A stretch of DNA of 64,000 bases from 34-65-8 sp046294735 (GTDB lineage: Bacteria > Pseudomonadota > Alphaproteobacteria > Sphingomonadales > Sphingomonadaceae). Shown piece by piece: positions 49,230-58,135 of the stretch. Under the pieces are notes generated by a model. The model searched no databases, was not told where the DNA came from, and was given only the letters and a program-made list of their open reading frames with translations. Both the position numbers and the translations under genes were made by a program. Location of the stretch: the NCBI GenBank assembly GCA_046294735.1, contig JBKBKB010000001.1, forward strand, positions 248,001-312,000. The letters are read 5' to 3'. Within the stretch, counting starts at the first letter, position 1, and every line of letters starts with the position of its first letter.

Positions 49230-50217
49230 CGCCCGCTCCCAGTGCAATCTCGCCCTCGTCGCGCAGGCGGCGCGCGATCTCGATCATCGCCTTTTGCGCG
49301 GCCAGCACGTCCTTGCGCCTGACCTTGCTCAGCAGCTCGATCTCGTCGCGCACCCCATCGGCGGCGCGGCTCGACATGGCGGCGAAGAAGGGCGCGCGGT
49401 CGGCCTCGTCCAACCCTTTGAGCGCGGTAACCAGCTGCACATTGTCGACATCGCGCAGGAAGCGGCCCATCGCCTGGGCATCTAGCAGGAACAGCATTTC
49501 GAAGGTCAGCATCTCAGCCTCGATTGCCTTGGCGAGCGGGCTGTCGCGGCGCTCGATTTCCGGCATCACGGCGCGGCCGACCTGGCCACCGGCTAGGTTG
49601 ATCAGATTGGCGGCCTCGCGCGCGCCGCCCAGCGCCAGGACAGCGGAGCCGAACCGGTGCTCGATCTGCGCCGACAGCACCGCATCGAGCAGGCTGACCG
49701 CTTCGCCGGTCACCCTTTCGAGCCGTGCGACCCGCTCCACCACCATCGGCTGCGCAGCCTCGGGCAAGGCGGCGAGCACTTCGGCGGCGGACTCTGCATC
49801 CAGCATCAGGAGCAGCACGGCGATCACCTGCGGGTGCTCCGCCTCGACAAGTCCGGCGAGCACCTCCGGCGCCAGCCAGTGGGCGATTTCAACCGCCTGG
49901 GGGCGGACTTCGGGCAGGATTCGCTGCATCAGGCTGTCACCCCGCACCGGCCCGACCGCGCGTTCCAGCAGAGCACCGACCTGGGCCTCGCGCCCCTGCG
50001 CGGGGATTGCCGCACTGTCCGCCTCGGCAACGAACCCGGCAATGGCCTCGGCGATCCGCGCCGGTTCCACTTCTCCGAGGCGCACCATCGCAGTGCCCAC
50101 CCGCTGCAGTTCGTCCGGCCCCAGCCGTGCCAGCAGCGCAGCCGCTTCCTCCTCACCAAGCAGCATGAGGAATACGGCAGCGCAATCGCTTGCGGCAATC
50201 GGTTCGAGCACGCTCAT
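49213..50217 (-). CDS. fliG: Flagellar motor switch protein FliG
   Basis: FliG transmits stator torque to the C ring. The 334-residue protein (E. coli 331) has the three armadillo-like domains: GEEEAAALLARLGPDELQRVGTAM, EHPQVIAVLLLMLDAESAAEVLAALPEA (the EHPQ motif) and MLTFEMLFLLDAQAMGRFLRDVDNVQLVTALKG near the torque helix. All blocks look intact. It overlaps fliF by four bases and fliH by 17. Confidence 0.97.
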   Translation of the reverse strand: MSVLEPIAASDCAAVFLMLLGEEEAAALLARLGPDELQRVGTAMVRLGEVEPARIAEAIAGFVAEADSAAIPAQGREAQVGALLERAVGPVRGDSLMQRILPEVRPQAVEIAHWLAPEVLAGLVEAEHPQVIAVLLLMLDAESAAEVLAALPEAAQPMVVERVARLERVTGEAVSLLDAVLSAQIEHRFGSAVLALGGAREAANLINLAGGQVGRAVMPEIERRDSPLAKAIEAEMLTFEMLFLLDAQAMGRFLRDVDNVQLVTALKGLDEADRAPFFAAMSSRAADGVRDEIELLSKVRRKDVLAAQKAMIEIARRLRDEGEIALGAGDGEFV

Positions 50218-51809
50218 CGTTCGCCCCCTTGCGTCGGGGCGCCGAGCATTCGCTGGAGCGCGACCACTGCCCGGTCGGGCTGCTCGACCGCCAGTTGCCG
50301 GGCCAGCGCGACCTGTTCGCGCAGGGCATCGCCGGTCAGGGCGGGCCGAGCTTCAGCCGGTTTCTCGACGTCGATTTCATCGTCGGCATTTTCGACTGCC
50401 TGCTCGCTCTTGCCGCGCAGGATGCCGAGCAGCGGCCGCACCCCGAATAGCAGCACCAGCAGCAGTGCCAGTATGGCCGAGCCGTAGCGCAGGGCGGCGG
50501 CAAACCAGCCGGTTTCGTAGAACGGCGGATCTTCCAGCGTGGCCGGTTCAAACTTGCCGACCACGACGGTGACCTGATCCCCGCGATCAGCAACCGCGCC
50601 GACCGCCGCTTCGACCAGGGCACGCAGGCGGGCCTCGTTGGCGGGAGCGATCTTCCGGAGCGCTTCCTGGCTGACGGCGACCGCGACTGAGATCCGCGCC
50701 ACTCCGCCCGGTGCGACACTGGTCACTGCCACTTCGCGGCCCACAGCATAGCTGCGCCGGGCACTGGTTTCCTCGTCCGACCCTGGCGCACCTGGCTGGC
50801 CTTGCGTGCCCTGCGGCGCGCCCGGCACAAGTTCAGCGGGAGGCGGCGGGGTGTTGGCGAGCACGCCGGGCACTCCGCCGACCGCGCCTGGTGTGGCGCG
50901 CAAGGAGCGGTTCTCTGCCTCGCTCTGGATCACCCCTTCCTTGTCATAGGTCTCCCGCGCGGAGGTGCTTTCCTCGCGCGCCAGTTCGACCTGCACCTCG
51001 CTTGAGAAATTGCCTTCACCCAGCAACGGGATCAACAGCTTGTCGAGCTGTTCGCGCAGCTTGGCCTCGTGTTCGCGCTGGAGGGTGAGGCCATCAGCCA
51101 CCCCGTCGCGCACCGCTGAGAGCAGCCGCCCGTTCTGGTCGACCACCCGAACCATCTGGCCCTGCAGCCCCGGCACAGAGGCAGCGACAAGATTGGTGAT
51201 CGCATCGACCTGGTCCGGCGTCAGGCTGCGACCCCGCGCCAGGCGAATCATGACCGAGGCACTGGCCGGGGAATTCTCGCGCACGAAGACCGAGCGTTCC
51301 GGGGTCGCGAGATGAACCCGCACCGCCTCGATCCCGTCGATCTCCTTGATGGTCAGCATGAGTTCGCGCTCGCGCGCCAGTTTCAGCCGTTCGCCCTCCA
51401 GCGTGCGGCTGGCCCCGAGCGGGATCGTATCGAGCATGGCGGTTCCGCTGTCGGGCGTCGCCAGCGCGGTCTCGCTCGCGACCAGCATCCGCGCACGGTA
51501 GAGATCGTCCTCCCCCACGCTCAGCGCGCCAGTGGCGTTGTCGATGGTGTATCCGATCCCGGCGGTGTCGAGCGCCGCGACCACTTCAGCCCGCTCCCCA
51601 TCGCTGAGCGAGGCATAAAGCATACGCTGCGGCCCATCGGCCAGCATAAGATAGAGCAACCCCGCCCCGCCCAGCGCGCCCAGTCCCGCGATTGCAGGCA
51701 AGCTCCGCTTCAGCGCGGGCTGGGCCAGGAACGCCTGCGCGCGCCCTCGCCAGTCGCCCGGTGCTGGCGGGAGGGGATCAAGCAGCGCAGGAGTGGCGTT
51801 ATCGGCCAT
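50214..51809 (-). CDS. fliF: Flagellar MS-ring protein FliF
   Basis: FliF builds the MS ring and housing of the export gate. The 531-residue protein has an N-terminal helix (LPAIAGLGALGGAGLLYLML), RBM-type domains including RVHLATPERSVFVRENSPASASVMIRL, a central variable region, and a C-terminal helix (RYGSAILALLLVLLFGVRPLL). A FliG-binding tail follows (ADDEIDVEKPAEARPALTGDALREQVALARQLAVEQPDRAVVALQRML). Length slightly below E. coli (552). Confidence 0.97.
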   Translation of the reverse strand: MADNATPALLDPLPPAPGDWRGRAQAFLAQPALKRSLPAIAGLGALGGAGLLYLMLADGPQRMLYASLSDGERAEVVAALDTAGIGYTIDNATGALSVGEDDLYRARMLVASETALATPDSGTAMLDTIPLGASRTLEGERLKLARERELMLTIKEIDGIEAVRVHLATPERSVFVRENSPASASVMIRLARGRSLTPDQVDAITNLVAASVPGLQGQMVRVVDQNGRLLSAVRDGVADGLTLQREHEAKLREQLDKLLIPLLGEGNFSSEVQVELAREESTSARETYDKEGVIQSEAENRSLRATPGAVGGVPGVLANTPPPPAELVPGAPQGTQGQPGAPGSDEETSARRSYAVGREVAVTSVAPGGVARISVAVAVSQEALRKIAPANEARLRALVEAAVGAVADRGDQVTVVVGKFEPATLEDPPFYETGWFAAALRYGSAILALLLVLLFGVRPLLGILRGKSEQAVENADDEIDVEKPAEARPALTGDALREQVALARQLAVEQPDRAVVALQRMLGAPTQGGER

Positions 51810-51812
51810 CGC

Positions 51813-52163
51813 TTACGCCCCCATCCGCATGATGTCCTGGTAAGCAGACAGCAGCTTGTTGCGGACCTGCAGCGTGGCCTCGAAGGCAATGCCCGATTCC
51901 TGCCGTGCTATCATGACCTGCGCGATGTCGGTCACTTCGCCCCGCTCGTAAGCGGCGGCGAGTTCGCTGGCGCGCGACTGCGCGGCGTTGACCTGCTCCA
52001 GCGCGCCTTTGAGGGTGGCACCGAAATCCGGCTGGGCCGGGGCTGGCGCGGCAGGCGCCTGCGTCGCTTGCTGGAGCGCGCGCAGGCCTTCGTTGCGATC
52101 AAGGATCTGCTGGCGCAGCGCCAGCACCCCTTGCAGGCCAGGGCTTCCTCCGATCGGGTTCAT
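51813..52163 (-). CDS. fliE: Flagellar hook-basal body complex protein FliE
   Basis: FliE connects the MS ring to the rod. The 116-residue protein has the family C-terminus FEATLQVRNKLLSAYQDIMRM, with VTDIAQVMIARQESGIA before it. The ATG at 52163 overlaps the end of the upstream regulator gene (ATGA), so the sigma-54 activator and fliE are translationally coupled. A longer start would lie inside that gene. Confidence 0.94.
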   Translation of the reverse strand: MNPIGGSPGLQGVLALRQQILDRNEGLRALQQATQAPAAPAPAQPDFGATLKGALEQVNAAQSRASELAAAYERGEVTDIAQVMIARQESGIAFEATLQVRNKLLSAYQDIMRMGA

Positions 52164-53404
52164 GCCCGGCCTCCCGCTGCGGCGAGGCCGGTGTTGCGCA
52201 TCTGCGCCAGCCGGTAACGCAAGGTGCGCTCTGATATGCCGAGGCGCCGCGCAGTGTCGCCCCGGTGCCCGCCGCATTCGTCCAGCACCCGCAGGATAGC
52301 TTCGGCTTCGGAGCGGAAGGCAATGTCGGACAGGCGGCCGTCCGGTTCGGTCCGGGCCGGTTCTCCGGCGACCGGGCGCACAGCGGCATCAAAGCGGATG
52401 TCTTCCGGCAGAATGGTCGCTCGGTCACCCGCCAGCAGCAGGGCGCGGCGGATGACGTTTTCCAGCTCGCGCACGTTTCCGGGCCAGGGATGGCTACGCA
52501 GCAGGGCCAGAGCCTCTGGCGCGATCCAGCGGGCGCGCCCTTCGCCCAGGCCGTGCCGCACGACCATGGCAAAGGCGAGCGGCGCGATATCCCGCACCCG
52601 GTCGCGCAAGGCGGGCAAGCGCAGGGGGAACACGTTGAGGCGGTAATAGAGGTCTTCGCGGAAGCGGCCCTGCTCAACTTCGCGCGGCAGGTGGCGGTTG
52701 GTGCAGGCAACCACCCGCACGTCAACCTTGACCGGCGCGGTTGCGCCCAGTGGCACCACTTCGCCTTCCTGCAGCGCCCGCAGCAGCTTGGCCTGTAGGG
52801 CAAGTGGCATTTCCCCGATTTCATCGAGCAGCAGGGTGCCGCCGTCAGCCGCGCGGAAGAAGCCTTCGTGCGCCTCGCTCGCTCCGGTGAAGGCGCCCTT
52901 GCGGTGGCCGAACAGCAGGGCCTCCAGCATAGCTTCGGGCATGGCGGCGCAGTTGACCGCCACGAACGGGCCCGCGCGGCGCGGGCTGGCGGCGTGAAGG
53001 AACCGGGCCAGCACTTCCTTGCCGGTCCCGGTCGGCCCTTCCACCAGCACCGGGATGTCGCTCGCCGCCACCCGTTCAGCCAGAGTGAGCAGCGCAAGGC
53101 TGGCCGGATCGTCCGCAATCGGCATACCCGCAGGGGCCAGCAGGGCCAGCAGCGCGGCGCGGGTACCTTCGGCATCGGCCTTGTCGCAGCCCAGCACCAG
53201 GGTGCCGCCCTTGCGGACCAGCGCGCCCCGGGCCAGTTCGGCCAGCATCACCACTTGCGTCCCGTCCTTGCGCGGCGGCAGCGGTTCATCAGCGCCACAC
53301 AGCACCGGTGCCCGATCGGCCAGCACCGGCAGCAACGGGTGCAGGCTGGCGAGCAGCGCGGGATACCGCTGGCGCACCGCCTCGGTTACCGTGATCCGTG
53401 TCAT
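52160..53404 (-). CDS. Sigma-54-dependent flagellar regulator without a receiver domain (FlrC/FlbD-like)
   Basis: A 414-residue bacterial enhancer-binding protein. The AAA+ domain has Walker A GPTGTGKE (123-130), GAFTGA (170-175) that contacts sigma-54, and Walker B LLLDEIGE (191-198). A Fis-type helix-turn-helix (GDTARRLGISERTLRYRL) is at the C-terminus. The N-terminal 110 residues resemble no receiver domain I recognise and carry no clear phosphorylatable Asp context. It probably activates the sigma-54 promoters found at 31878, 34042, 35320 and perhaps 53524. It is the first gene of the long fli operon. Confidence 0.9.
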   Translation of the reverse strand: MTRITVTEAVRQRYPALLASLHPLLPVLADRAPVLCGADEPLPPRKDGTQVVMLAELARGALVRKGGTLVLGCDKADAEGTRAALLALLAPAGMPIADDPASLALLTLAERVAASDIPVLVEGPTGTGKEVLARFLHAASPRRAGPFVAVNCAAMPEAMLEALLFGHRKGAFTGASEAHEGFFRAADGGTLLLDEIGEMPLALQAKLLRALQEGEVVPLGATAPVKVDVRVVACTNRHLPREVEQGRFREDLYYRLNVFPLRLPALRDRVRDIAPLAFAMVVRHGLGEGRARWIAPEALALLRSHPWPGNVRELENVIRRALLLAGDRATILPEDIRFDAAVRPVAGEPARTEPDGRLSDIAFRSEAEAILRVLDECGGHRGDTARRLGISERTLRYRLAQMRNTGLAAAGGRA

Positions 53405-53458
53405 CGTAAGCCCCCTGTTAACCATCTTGCCCACTGGATGGGCCGGCCACGGGTAACA

Positions 53459-53480
53459 CCGGGGAAACTTTACCCCCCGG
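53459..53480. promoter_or_regulatory. Inverted repeat with a sigma-28-like element toward the fli operon
   Basis: CCGGGG and CCCCGG flank a 10-bp spacer (6-bp arms). On the minus strand the spacer contains TAAAGTTT, identical to the sigma-28 -35 consensus, 61 bp before the flrC-like gene. The matching -10 element after 11 bases is poor (CCCGTGGC), so a sigma-28 promoter is uncertain; the repeat may instead be an operator. Confidence 0.35.
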
Positions 53481-53523
53481 CAAAACACCTAGTTCAACCA
53501 CCGATCAAGACACTGGAAAGGCT

Positions 53524-53538
53524 GGGCTTAAAGCTGGC
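53524..53538 (+). promoter_or_regulatory. Candidate sigma-54 promoter of fliC
   Basis: GGGCTTA-AAGC-TGGC has the GG and GC separated by exactly 10 bases, but matches the consensus only partly. The predicted start is near 53550, 60 bp before fliC. TGCGGCAA at 53585-53592 in the leader resembles half of the 20-bp palindrome near flgB. A sigma-28 element (TAAAG at 53529 with GCCG at 53547, spacing one short) overlaps it, so the sigma factor is unsettled. Confidence 0.4.
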
Positions 53539-53610
53539 CTGGCCGGGCCGTTCTGGTCCGTGGCAGCCGCACATCAACCATGGCTGCGGCAACCATCAAG
53601 GAGACCACCA

Positions 53611-54438
53611 ATGGCAGTCATCAACAGCAATATCGCCGCGCTCAAGGCGTCGAATGCCTCCGTCGCCGCCGACCGTATGCTCGGCTCGGCAATGGAGCGC
53701 CTGTCGACCGGCAAACGGATCAACAGCGCCAAGGACGACGCCGCCGGCATGGCGATCGCCACCAGCATGACCGCGCAGGTGCGCGGCATGAACCAGGCAA
53801 TCCGCAATGCCAACGACGGCATTGCCCTCGCCCAGACCGCAGAAGGCTCGCTCAACGAAGTGACCAACATGCTTCAGCGGGTGCGCGAGCTGGCCGTGCA
53901 GTCCTCGTCCGGCACCTATCAGGACGCCACTGACCGCGCCTACATGCAGGCCGAAGTGGACGAGCTGACCGCGCAGATCGACCAGGTCATCACCAACAGC
54001 GAGTTCAACGGTGTGGTGCTGTTCGACGGCAGCACGGCAGCAGTGACGATCCAGGCCGGTGCCAACACCGCCGACACGGTCGATCTGACCATGGCCGACC
54101 TGACCGCGCTTGCAGCCAGCGGCGGTGCCGCCGGTTCCTATGACGTCTCGACTGCGGCAGCCGCCAATACCCTGCTGGCGACACTCGATGGGGAACTGGA
54201 CAGCATTTCGAGCGCCCGCTCGACCCTCGGCGCTGGCCAGAACCGGCTGGAATCGGCGGTCAACAATCTTACTAACACCGTCACCAATCTGGCCGATGCC
54301 CGCTCGCGGATCGAAGACACTGACTATTCCGCAGAAACCACCGCGCTGGCCAAGGCCCAGATCCTTAGCCAGGCATCGACCGCGATGCTGTCACAGGCCA
54401 ATCAGAGCCAGCAGAACGTGCTGTCGCTGCTGCGTTAA
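53611..54438 (+). CDS. fliC: Flagellin FliC
   Basis: Flagellin forms the filament. The 275-residue protein is minimal: the N-terminal D0/D1 region (AVINSNIAALKASNASVAADRML, AKDDAAGMAIATSMTAQVRGMNQAIRNANDGIALAQTAEGSL) is joined by a short central loop to the C-terminal D1/D0 (TLGAGQNRLESAVNNLTNTVTNLADARSRIEDTDYSAETTALAKAQIL). Outer D2/D3 domains are absent. The ATG at 53611 follows AAGGAG; the strong terminator follows the gene. A single flagellin gene is seen in the window. Confidence 0.97.
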   Translation: MAVINSNIAALKASNASVAADRMLGSAMERLSTGKRINSAKDDAAGMAIATSMTAQVRGMNQAIRNANDGIALAQTAEGSLNEVTNMLQRVRELAVQSSSGTYQDATDRAYMQAEVDELTAQIDQVITNSEFNGVVLFDGSTAAVTIQAGANTADTVDLTMADLTALAASGGAAGSYDVSTAAAANTLLATLDGELDSISSARSTLGAGQNRLESAVNNLTNTVTNLADARSRIEDTDYSAETTALAKAQILSQASTAMLSQANQSQQNVLSLLR

Positions 54439-54473
54439 GCAGCCAGCTTACAACCCCAACACTCCCCGGTGGG

Positions 54474-54509
54474 CCCGGCGTCTCCTGCAATGGAGGCGCC
54501 GGGTTTTTT
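54474..54509 (+). terminator. Rho-independent terminator of fliC
   Basis: A 12-bp stem (CCCGGCGTCTCC with GGAGGCGCCGGG, one G-U pair) with loop TGCAAT is followed by six T residues. It ends three bases before the convergent deacylase gene, whose transcript it may also shorten. Confidence 0.95.
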
Positions 54510-54511
54510 CG

Positions 54512-55012
54512 TTATCCGGCCACGACCGGAACGGGCGCCACCACCGGCACATGGCCCCAATGGCGCAGCAGGCGCAGCACGCCGGCCCCGGCAAGGCCGA
54601 GCGTGCCGGTGTTGCGCAAAGGATGAACGTTGATCCGGTCCGCCGCAGCCAGCGCGGCGTCGAGCACCACCGTGATCGCGCCGGGTGCGGCATTGATCAT
54701 CGCCAGCGGGGTGACCGAGCCAGGCGTGATCCCGATCAGCCGCGCCATGTCTTCAGGCTTGCCAAAGCTGACCCGCTTGCAACCGATCACCTGCGGCAGC
54801 ATCTTGAGGTCGACCCGCGCCTCGGCCGGGACGGTGACCAGCCAGAACGCCCCGCCCGCGTCCTTCAGAAACAGGTTCTTGGTGTGGCGGCCGGGGATAG
54901 CCGCATCGACCCGGCGGCTTTCCTCGACGGTGAAGACCGCCGTGTGCTCGTGCGCGGCGAACGGGATGGCAAGCAACACAAGGTCTGCCAGCAATCCCGC
55001 TTCGCCGCGCAT
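54512..55012 (-). CDS. YbaK/ProX-type aminoacyl-tRNA deacylase
   Basis: A 166-residue YbaK-domain protein. Family members hydrolyse mischarged tRNAs such as Ala- or Cys-tRNA(Pro). The pattern HTKNLFLKDAGGAFWLVTVPAEARVDLK, with the conserved Lys after HTKN, and GSVTPLAMINAAPGAITVVLDAALA match the ProX branch. It probably prevents alanine misincorporation at proline codons. It follows the VOC gene by seven bases on the same strand. Confidence 0.88.
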   Translation of the reverse strand: MRGEAGLLADLVLLAIPFAAHEHTAVFTVEESRRVDAAIPGRHTKNLFLKDAGGAFWLVTVPAEARVDLKMLPQVIGCKRVSFGKPEDMARLIGITPGSVTPLAMINAAPGAITVVLDAALAAADRINVHPLRNTGTLGLAGAGVLRLLRHWGHVPVVAPVPVVAG

Positions 55013-55019
55013 CAGGCGG

Positions 55020-55394
55020 CTACATGCGGTGCAGCGCGCAAAGTTTGTTGCCGTCCGGATCGCGCAGGTAAGCGAGGTACAGCTTCATCGCCCCGCCATC
55101 ACGCACGCCCGGCGGGTCTTCCACCGCAGTGCCGCCGTTTGCCACACCGGCGGCGTGCCAGGCATCGGCCTGCTCAGGAGTCATCGCAAAGCCGATGGTG
55201 CAGCCATTGCCATGGGTGGCCGGCTGCCCGTCGATCGGGGGCGTGACCAGGAACATGCCGCCATTGTGCATGTAGATCAGCCGCCCCTTGGGGTCGGTGA
55301 TCCCTTCGGGGCCACCAAAGGCCTTGAAGGTGGCATCGTAGAATTTTTTCGACCGCTCGATATCGTTCGATCCGACCATCATGTGGCTATACAT
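55020..55394 (-). CDS. VOC (glyoxalase-fold) protein
   Basis: A 124-residue single-unit vicinal oxygen chelate protein: MYSHMMVGSNDIERSKKFYDATFKAFG at the N-terminus (His4 is a probable metal ligand), and LYLAYLRDPDGNKLCALHRM at the end. Proteins of this type are often found beside glutathione-dependent formaldehyde dehydrogenase. The substrate is unknown. It lies 54 bp after adhC on the same strand. Confidence 0.87.
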   Translation of the reverse strand: MYSHMMVGSNDIERSKKFYDATFKAFGGPEGITDPKGRLIYMHNGGMFLVTPPIDGQPATHGNGCTIGFAMTPEQADAWHAAGVANGGTAVEDPPGVRDGGAMKLYLAYLRDPDGNKLCALHRM

Positions 55395-55448
55395 TGTTCT
55401 CTCCCTTATCAGTTTCGTTTCGCTACCTGTCTTGCCAGGCGAGGTTCG

Positions 55449-56561
55449 TCAATAGACTACCACACTGCGGATCGATTTGCCTGCGTGCATCAGGTCGAAC
55501 GCGGTGTTTATCTCCTCCAGGCCCATCACGTGTGTAATCATCGGATCGATCTGAATCTTGCCGGTCATGTACATGTCGACGATCTTGGGAACGTCGGTGC
55601 GCCCCTTGGCCCCGCCGAACGCGGTACCGCGCCAGTTGCGCCCGGTGACAAGCTGGAACGGGCGAGTGGCGATTTCCTTGCCCGCTTCGGCTACGCCGAT
55701 GATGATTGAAGTGCCCCAGCCACGATGGCAGGCTTCCAGCGCGGTGCGCATCACCTCGGTATTGCCGGTGGCATCGAAGGTGTAGTCCGCGCCGCCGTCG
55801 GTCATTTGGACGATCCGGGCGACAACGTCCTCACGGCTCATGCCGCTCGAATTGAGGAACTCGGTCATGCCGAACTTGCGGCCCCATTCCTCGCGCGCCG
55901 GATTGATGTCGACGCCAATGATCAGGTTCGCCCCCGCCAGCCGTGCGCCCTGGATCACGTTGAGGCCGATCCCGCCAAGGCCGAACACCACCACATTGTC
56001 GCCGACCTGGACCTTGGCGGTGTTGGTCACTGCGCCCACCCCGGTGGTGACGCCGCAGCCGATATAGCACGCGCTTTGGAACGGCGCGTCCTCGCGGATC
56101 TTCGCCACGGCGATTTCCGGCAGAACGGTGTAGTTCGAGAAGGTGGAACAGCCCATGTAATGGAAGATCGTCTGGCCTTTGTAGCTGAACCGGCTGGTCC
56201 CATCAGGCATCAGGCCCTGCCCCTGGGTGGCACGGATCGCGGTGCACAGGTTGGTCTTGCCGCTGAGGCACGACTTACACTGGCGGCATTCGGGGGTGTA
56301 CAGCGGGATCACGTGATCACCCGGCTTTAGCGAGGTGACGCCCGGCCCAACTTCGCGCACCACGCCTGCCCCTTCGTGGCCCAGCACGCTGGGGAAGATG
56401 CCCTCAGAATCGAACCCGTCGAGTGTGTAGGCATCGGTGTGGCAGATGCCGGTCGCCATGATTTCAACCAGCACTTCACCGGCCTTCGGGCCTTCCAGAT
56501 CAAGCTCGACTATTTCCAGCGGCTGCTTGGCGGCAAAGGCAACGGCGGCGCGGGTTTTCAT
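55449..56561 (-). CDS. frmA: S-(hydroxymethyl)glutathione dehydrogenase / class III alcohol dehydrogenase
   Basis: This zinc enzyme oxidises S-hydroxymethylglutathione, formed from formaldehyde, to S-formylglutathione with NAD+, and can also reduce S-nitrosoglutathione. The 370-residue protein shows ATGICHTDAYTL (catalytic zinc Cys), GHEGAGVVREVG, the four-Cys structural zinc loop CRQCKSCLSGKTNLC, and the Rossmann GLGGIGL. The usual S-formylglutathione hydrolase (fghA) is not in this cluster. The ATG at 56561 begins the conserved MKTRAAVA start. Confidence 0.97.
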   Translation of the reverse strand: MKTRAAVAFAAKQPLEIVELDLEGPKAGEVLVEIMATGICHTDAYTLDGFDSEGIFPSVLGHEGAGVVREVGPGVTSLKPGDHVIPLYTPECRQCKSCLSGKTNLCTAIRATQGQGLMPDGTSRFSYKGQTIFHYMGCSTFSNYTVLPEIAVAKIREDAPFQSACYIGCGVTTGVGAVTNTAKVQVGDNVVVFGLGGIGLNVIQGARLAGANLIIGVDINPAREEWGRKFGMTEFLNSSGMSREDVVARIVQMTDGGADYTFDATGNTEVMRTALEACHRGWGTSIIIGVAEAGKEIATRPFQLVTGRNWRGTAFGGAKGRTDVPKIVDMYMTGKIQIDPMITHVMGLEEINTAFDLMHAGKSIRSVVVY

Positions 56562-56619
56562 CTGCGATTCTCCCTCTTGCGCGAGGGATTGGCCGCGCCG
56601 ACGCACCAAGGCAAGGGGC

Positions 56620-58053
56620 TTACGCCCCTTCGTGCACGGTCTTGGCGACCATGCAGGCCATCACCCCTTCCATCCCGTCCTCGTGCCCGTGGCCGGACCA
56701 CTTGACCCCGCCGAAGGGCGCATCGACTGCGCTGACCGAGGGATGGTTGATCGCCAGCATCCCGGCCTCGATCTCCGCCGCCAGCCGGCTGCGCTGTGCG
56801 GTGCTGGAGGTCCAGGCATAGGCGGCAAGGCCATAGGGCAGGCGGTTGGCTTCTGCGATCATCGCATCCTCGCCCGCATAGCGATTGACGATCGCAACCG
56901 GGCCGAACGGCTCTTCCTGCATGATCTCAGCCGCCAGCGGCACTTCGGCCAGCACGGTTGGCTGGAAGAAAAAGCCCTGATTGCCGATCCGCTCGCCGCC
57001 ACTGGCAACATCCGCGCCCGCCGTGCGCGCATCGCCGACCATGCGCTCCATCTGGTCCGGCCCGCGCGGGCTGGCCATCGGGCCCATCTTGCTGGCCGGA
57101 TCCATCCCGTTGCCGACAACGATAGCCTTGACCCGCTCGACAAATCCGTCGCGGAACCGCTCGAATATGGGGTCTTCCACCAGGAAGCGGGTCGGGCTGA
57201 CGCAGACCTGCCCAGCATTGCGGAAGGCGTTGGGCACCATCACATCGAGCGCCCTGTCCACGTCGGCATCGGCAAACACCAGGATCGGGGCGTGGCCGCC
57301 CAGTTCCATCGTGGTGCGCTTGAGGTCTTCCGCCGCCAGCTTGGCCAGGTGCTTGCCGACCACGGTCGAGCCAGTAAAGCTCAGCTTGCGGATTACCGGC
57401 GAGCCAAGCAGGTGGCGGCTGACCATATCCGGCACGCCAAACACGCACTGACACACTTCCGCCGGGCAACCAGCATCAAGCAGGGCCTGCACCACCGCGA
57501 GGCCAGTGGCAGGGGTTTCCTCCGACGGCTTGACGATCACCGAACAGCCTGCCGCGACCGGCCCGCCGACCTTGCGCGCCACGTTGAGCGCGGGAAAGTT
57601 CCACGGGGCGAAGGCAGCGACCGGGCCGACCGGATCGTAACGCACTTCCGCCCGCTGACCCGCCGGACGCACCAGGGTGCGGCCATAGCTGCGCTTGCAT
57701 TCACCAGCATAGAATTCGAACAGCATGGCGGAATAGATCACCTCGCCTTTCGCCTCGGCCAGCGGTTTGCCCTGTTCGCGGACGAGGATCGCGGCAATGG
57801 TATCGACCCGCTCTCGCAGCAGCGCGCCCGCCTTCGCAAGCACGGCCGCGCGCTGCTCCGGCGCGGCCTTGCGCCACGTACCAAAACCGGCCTGGGCATT
57901 TGCCAGCGCTTCATCGAGATCGGCCGGGTCCGCCAGGGGCAGCGCCGAAATCGCCTCGCCGGTCGCCGGATCGAGCACATCGGCCAGATCGCGCCCTTCT
58001 CCTGCGCGCTTGGTGCCGCCGATCAGGAGATGGAGTTGGGGATATTCAGTCAT
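56620..58053 (-). CDS. NAD(P)-dependent aldehyde dehydrogenase, succinate-semialdehyde dehydrogenase-like
   Basis: A 477-residue aldehyde dehydrogenase. The family signatures are APWNFPAL (cofactor region), FTGSTVVGK, the Glu of MELGGHAP, and the catalytic Cys in NAGQVCVSPTRF. It resembles the succinate-semialdehyde/alpha-ketoglutaric semialdehyde branch, but substrate is uncertain. It lies 58 bp upstream of frmA on the same strand. Confidence 0.94.
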   Translation of the reverse strand: MTEYPQLHLLIGGTKRAGEGRDLADVLDPATGEAISALPLADPADLDEALANAQAGFGTWRKAAPEQRAAVLAKAGALLRERVDTIAAILVREQGKPLAEAKGEVIYSAMLFEFYAGECKRSYGRTLVRPAGQRAEVRYDPVGPVAAFAPWNFPALNVARKVGGPVAAGCSVIVKPSEETPATGLAVVQALLDAGCPAEVCQCVFGVPDMVSRHLLGSPVIRKLSFTGSTVVGKHLAKLAAEDLKRTTMELGGHAPILVFADADVDRALDVMVPNAFRNAGQVCVSPTRFLVEDPIFERFRDGFVERVKAIVVGNGMDPASKMGPMASPRGPDQMERMVGDARTAGADVASGGERIGNQGFFFQPTVLAEVPLAAEIMQEEPFGPVAIVNRYAGEDAMIAEANRLPYGLAAYAWTSSTAQRSRLAAEIEAGMLAINHPSVSAVDAPFGGVKWSGHGHEDGMEGVMACMVAKTVHEGA

Positions 58054-58135
58054 GCAATTTCCTTTCGTGGGCCAGCGCCCATAGCAGCGCGAACCAGAAG
58101 GTGCATGTTCATCTTCGCCGCGCTAGAGCCTCGTT

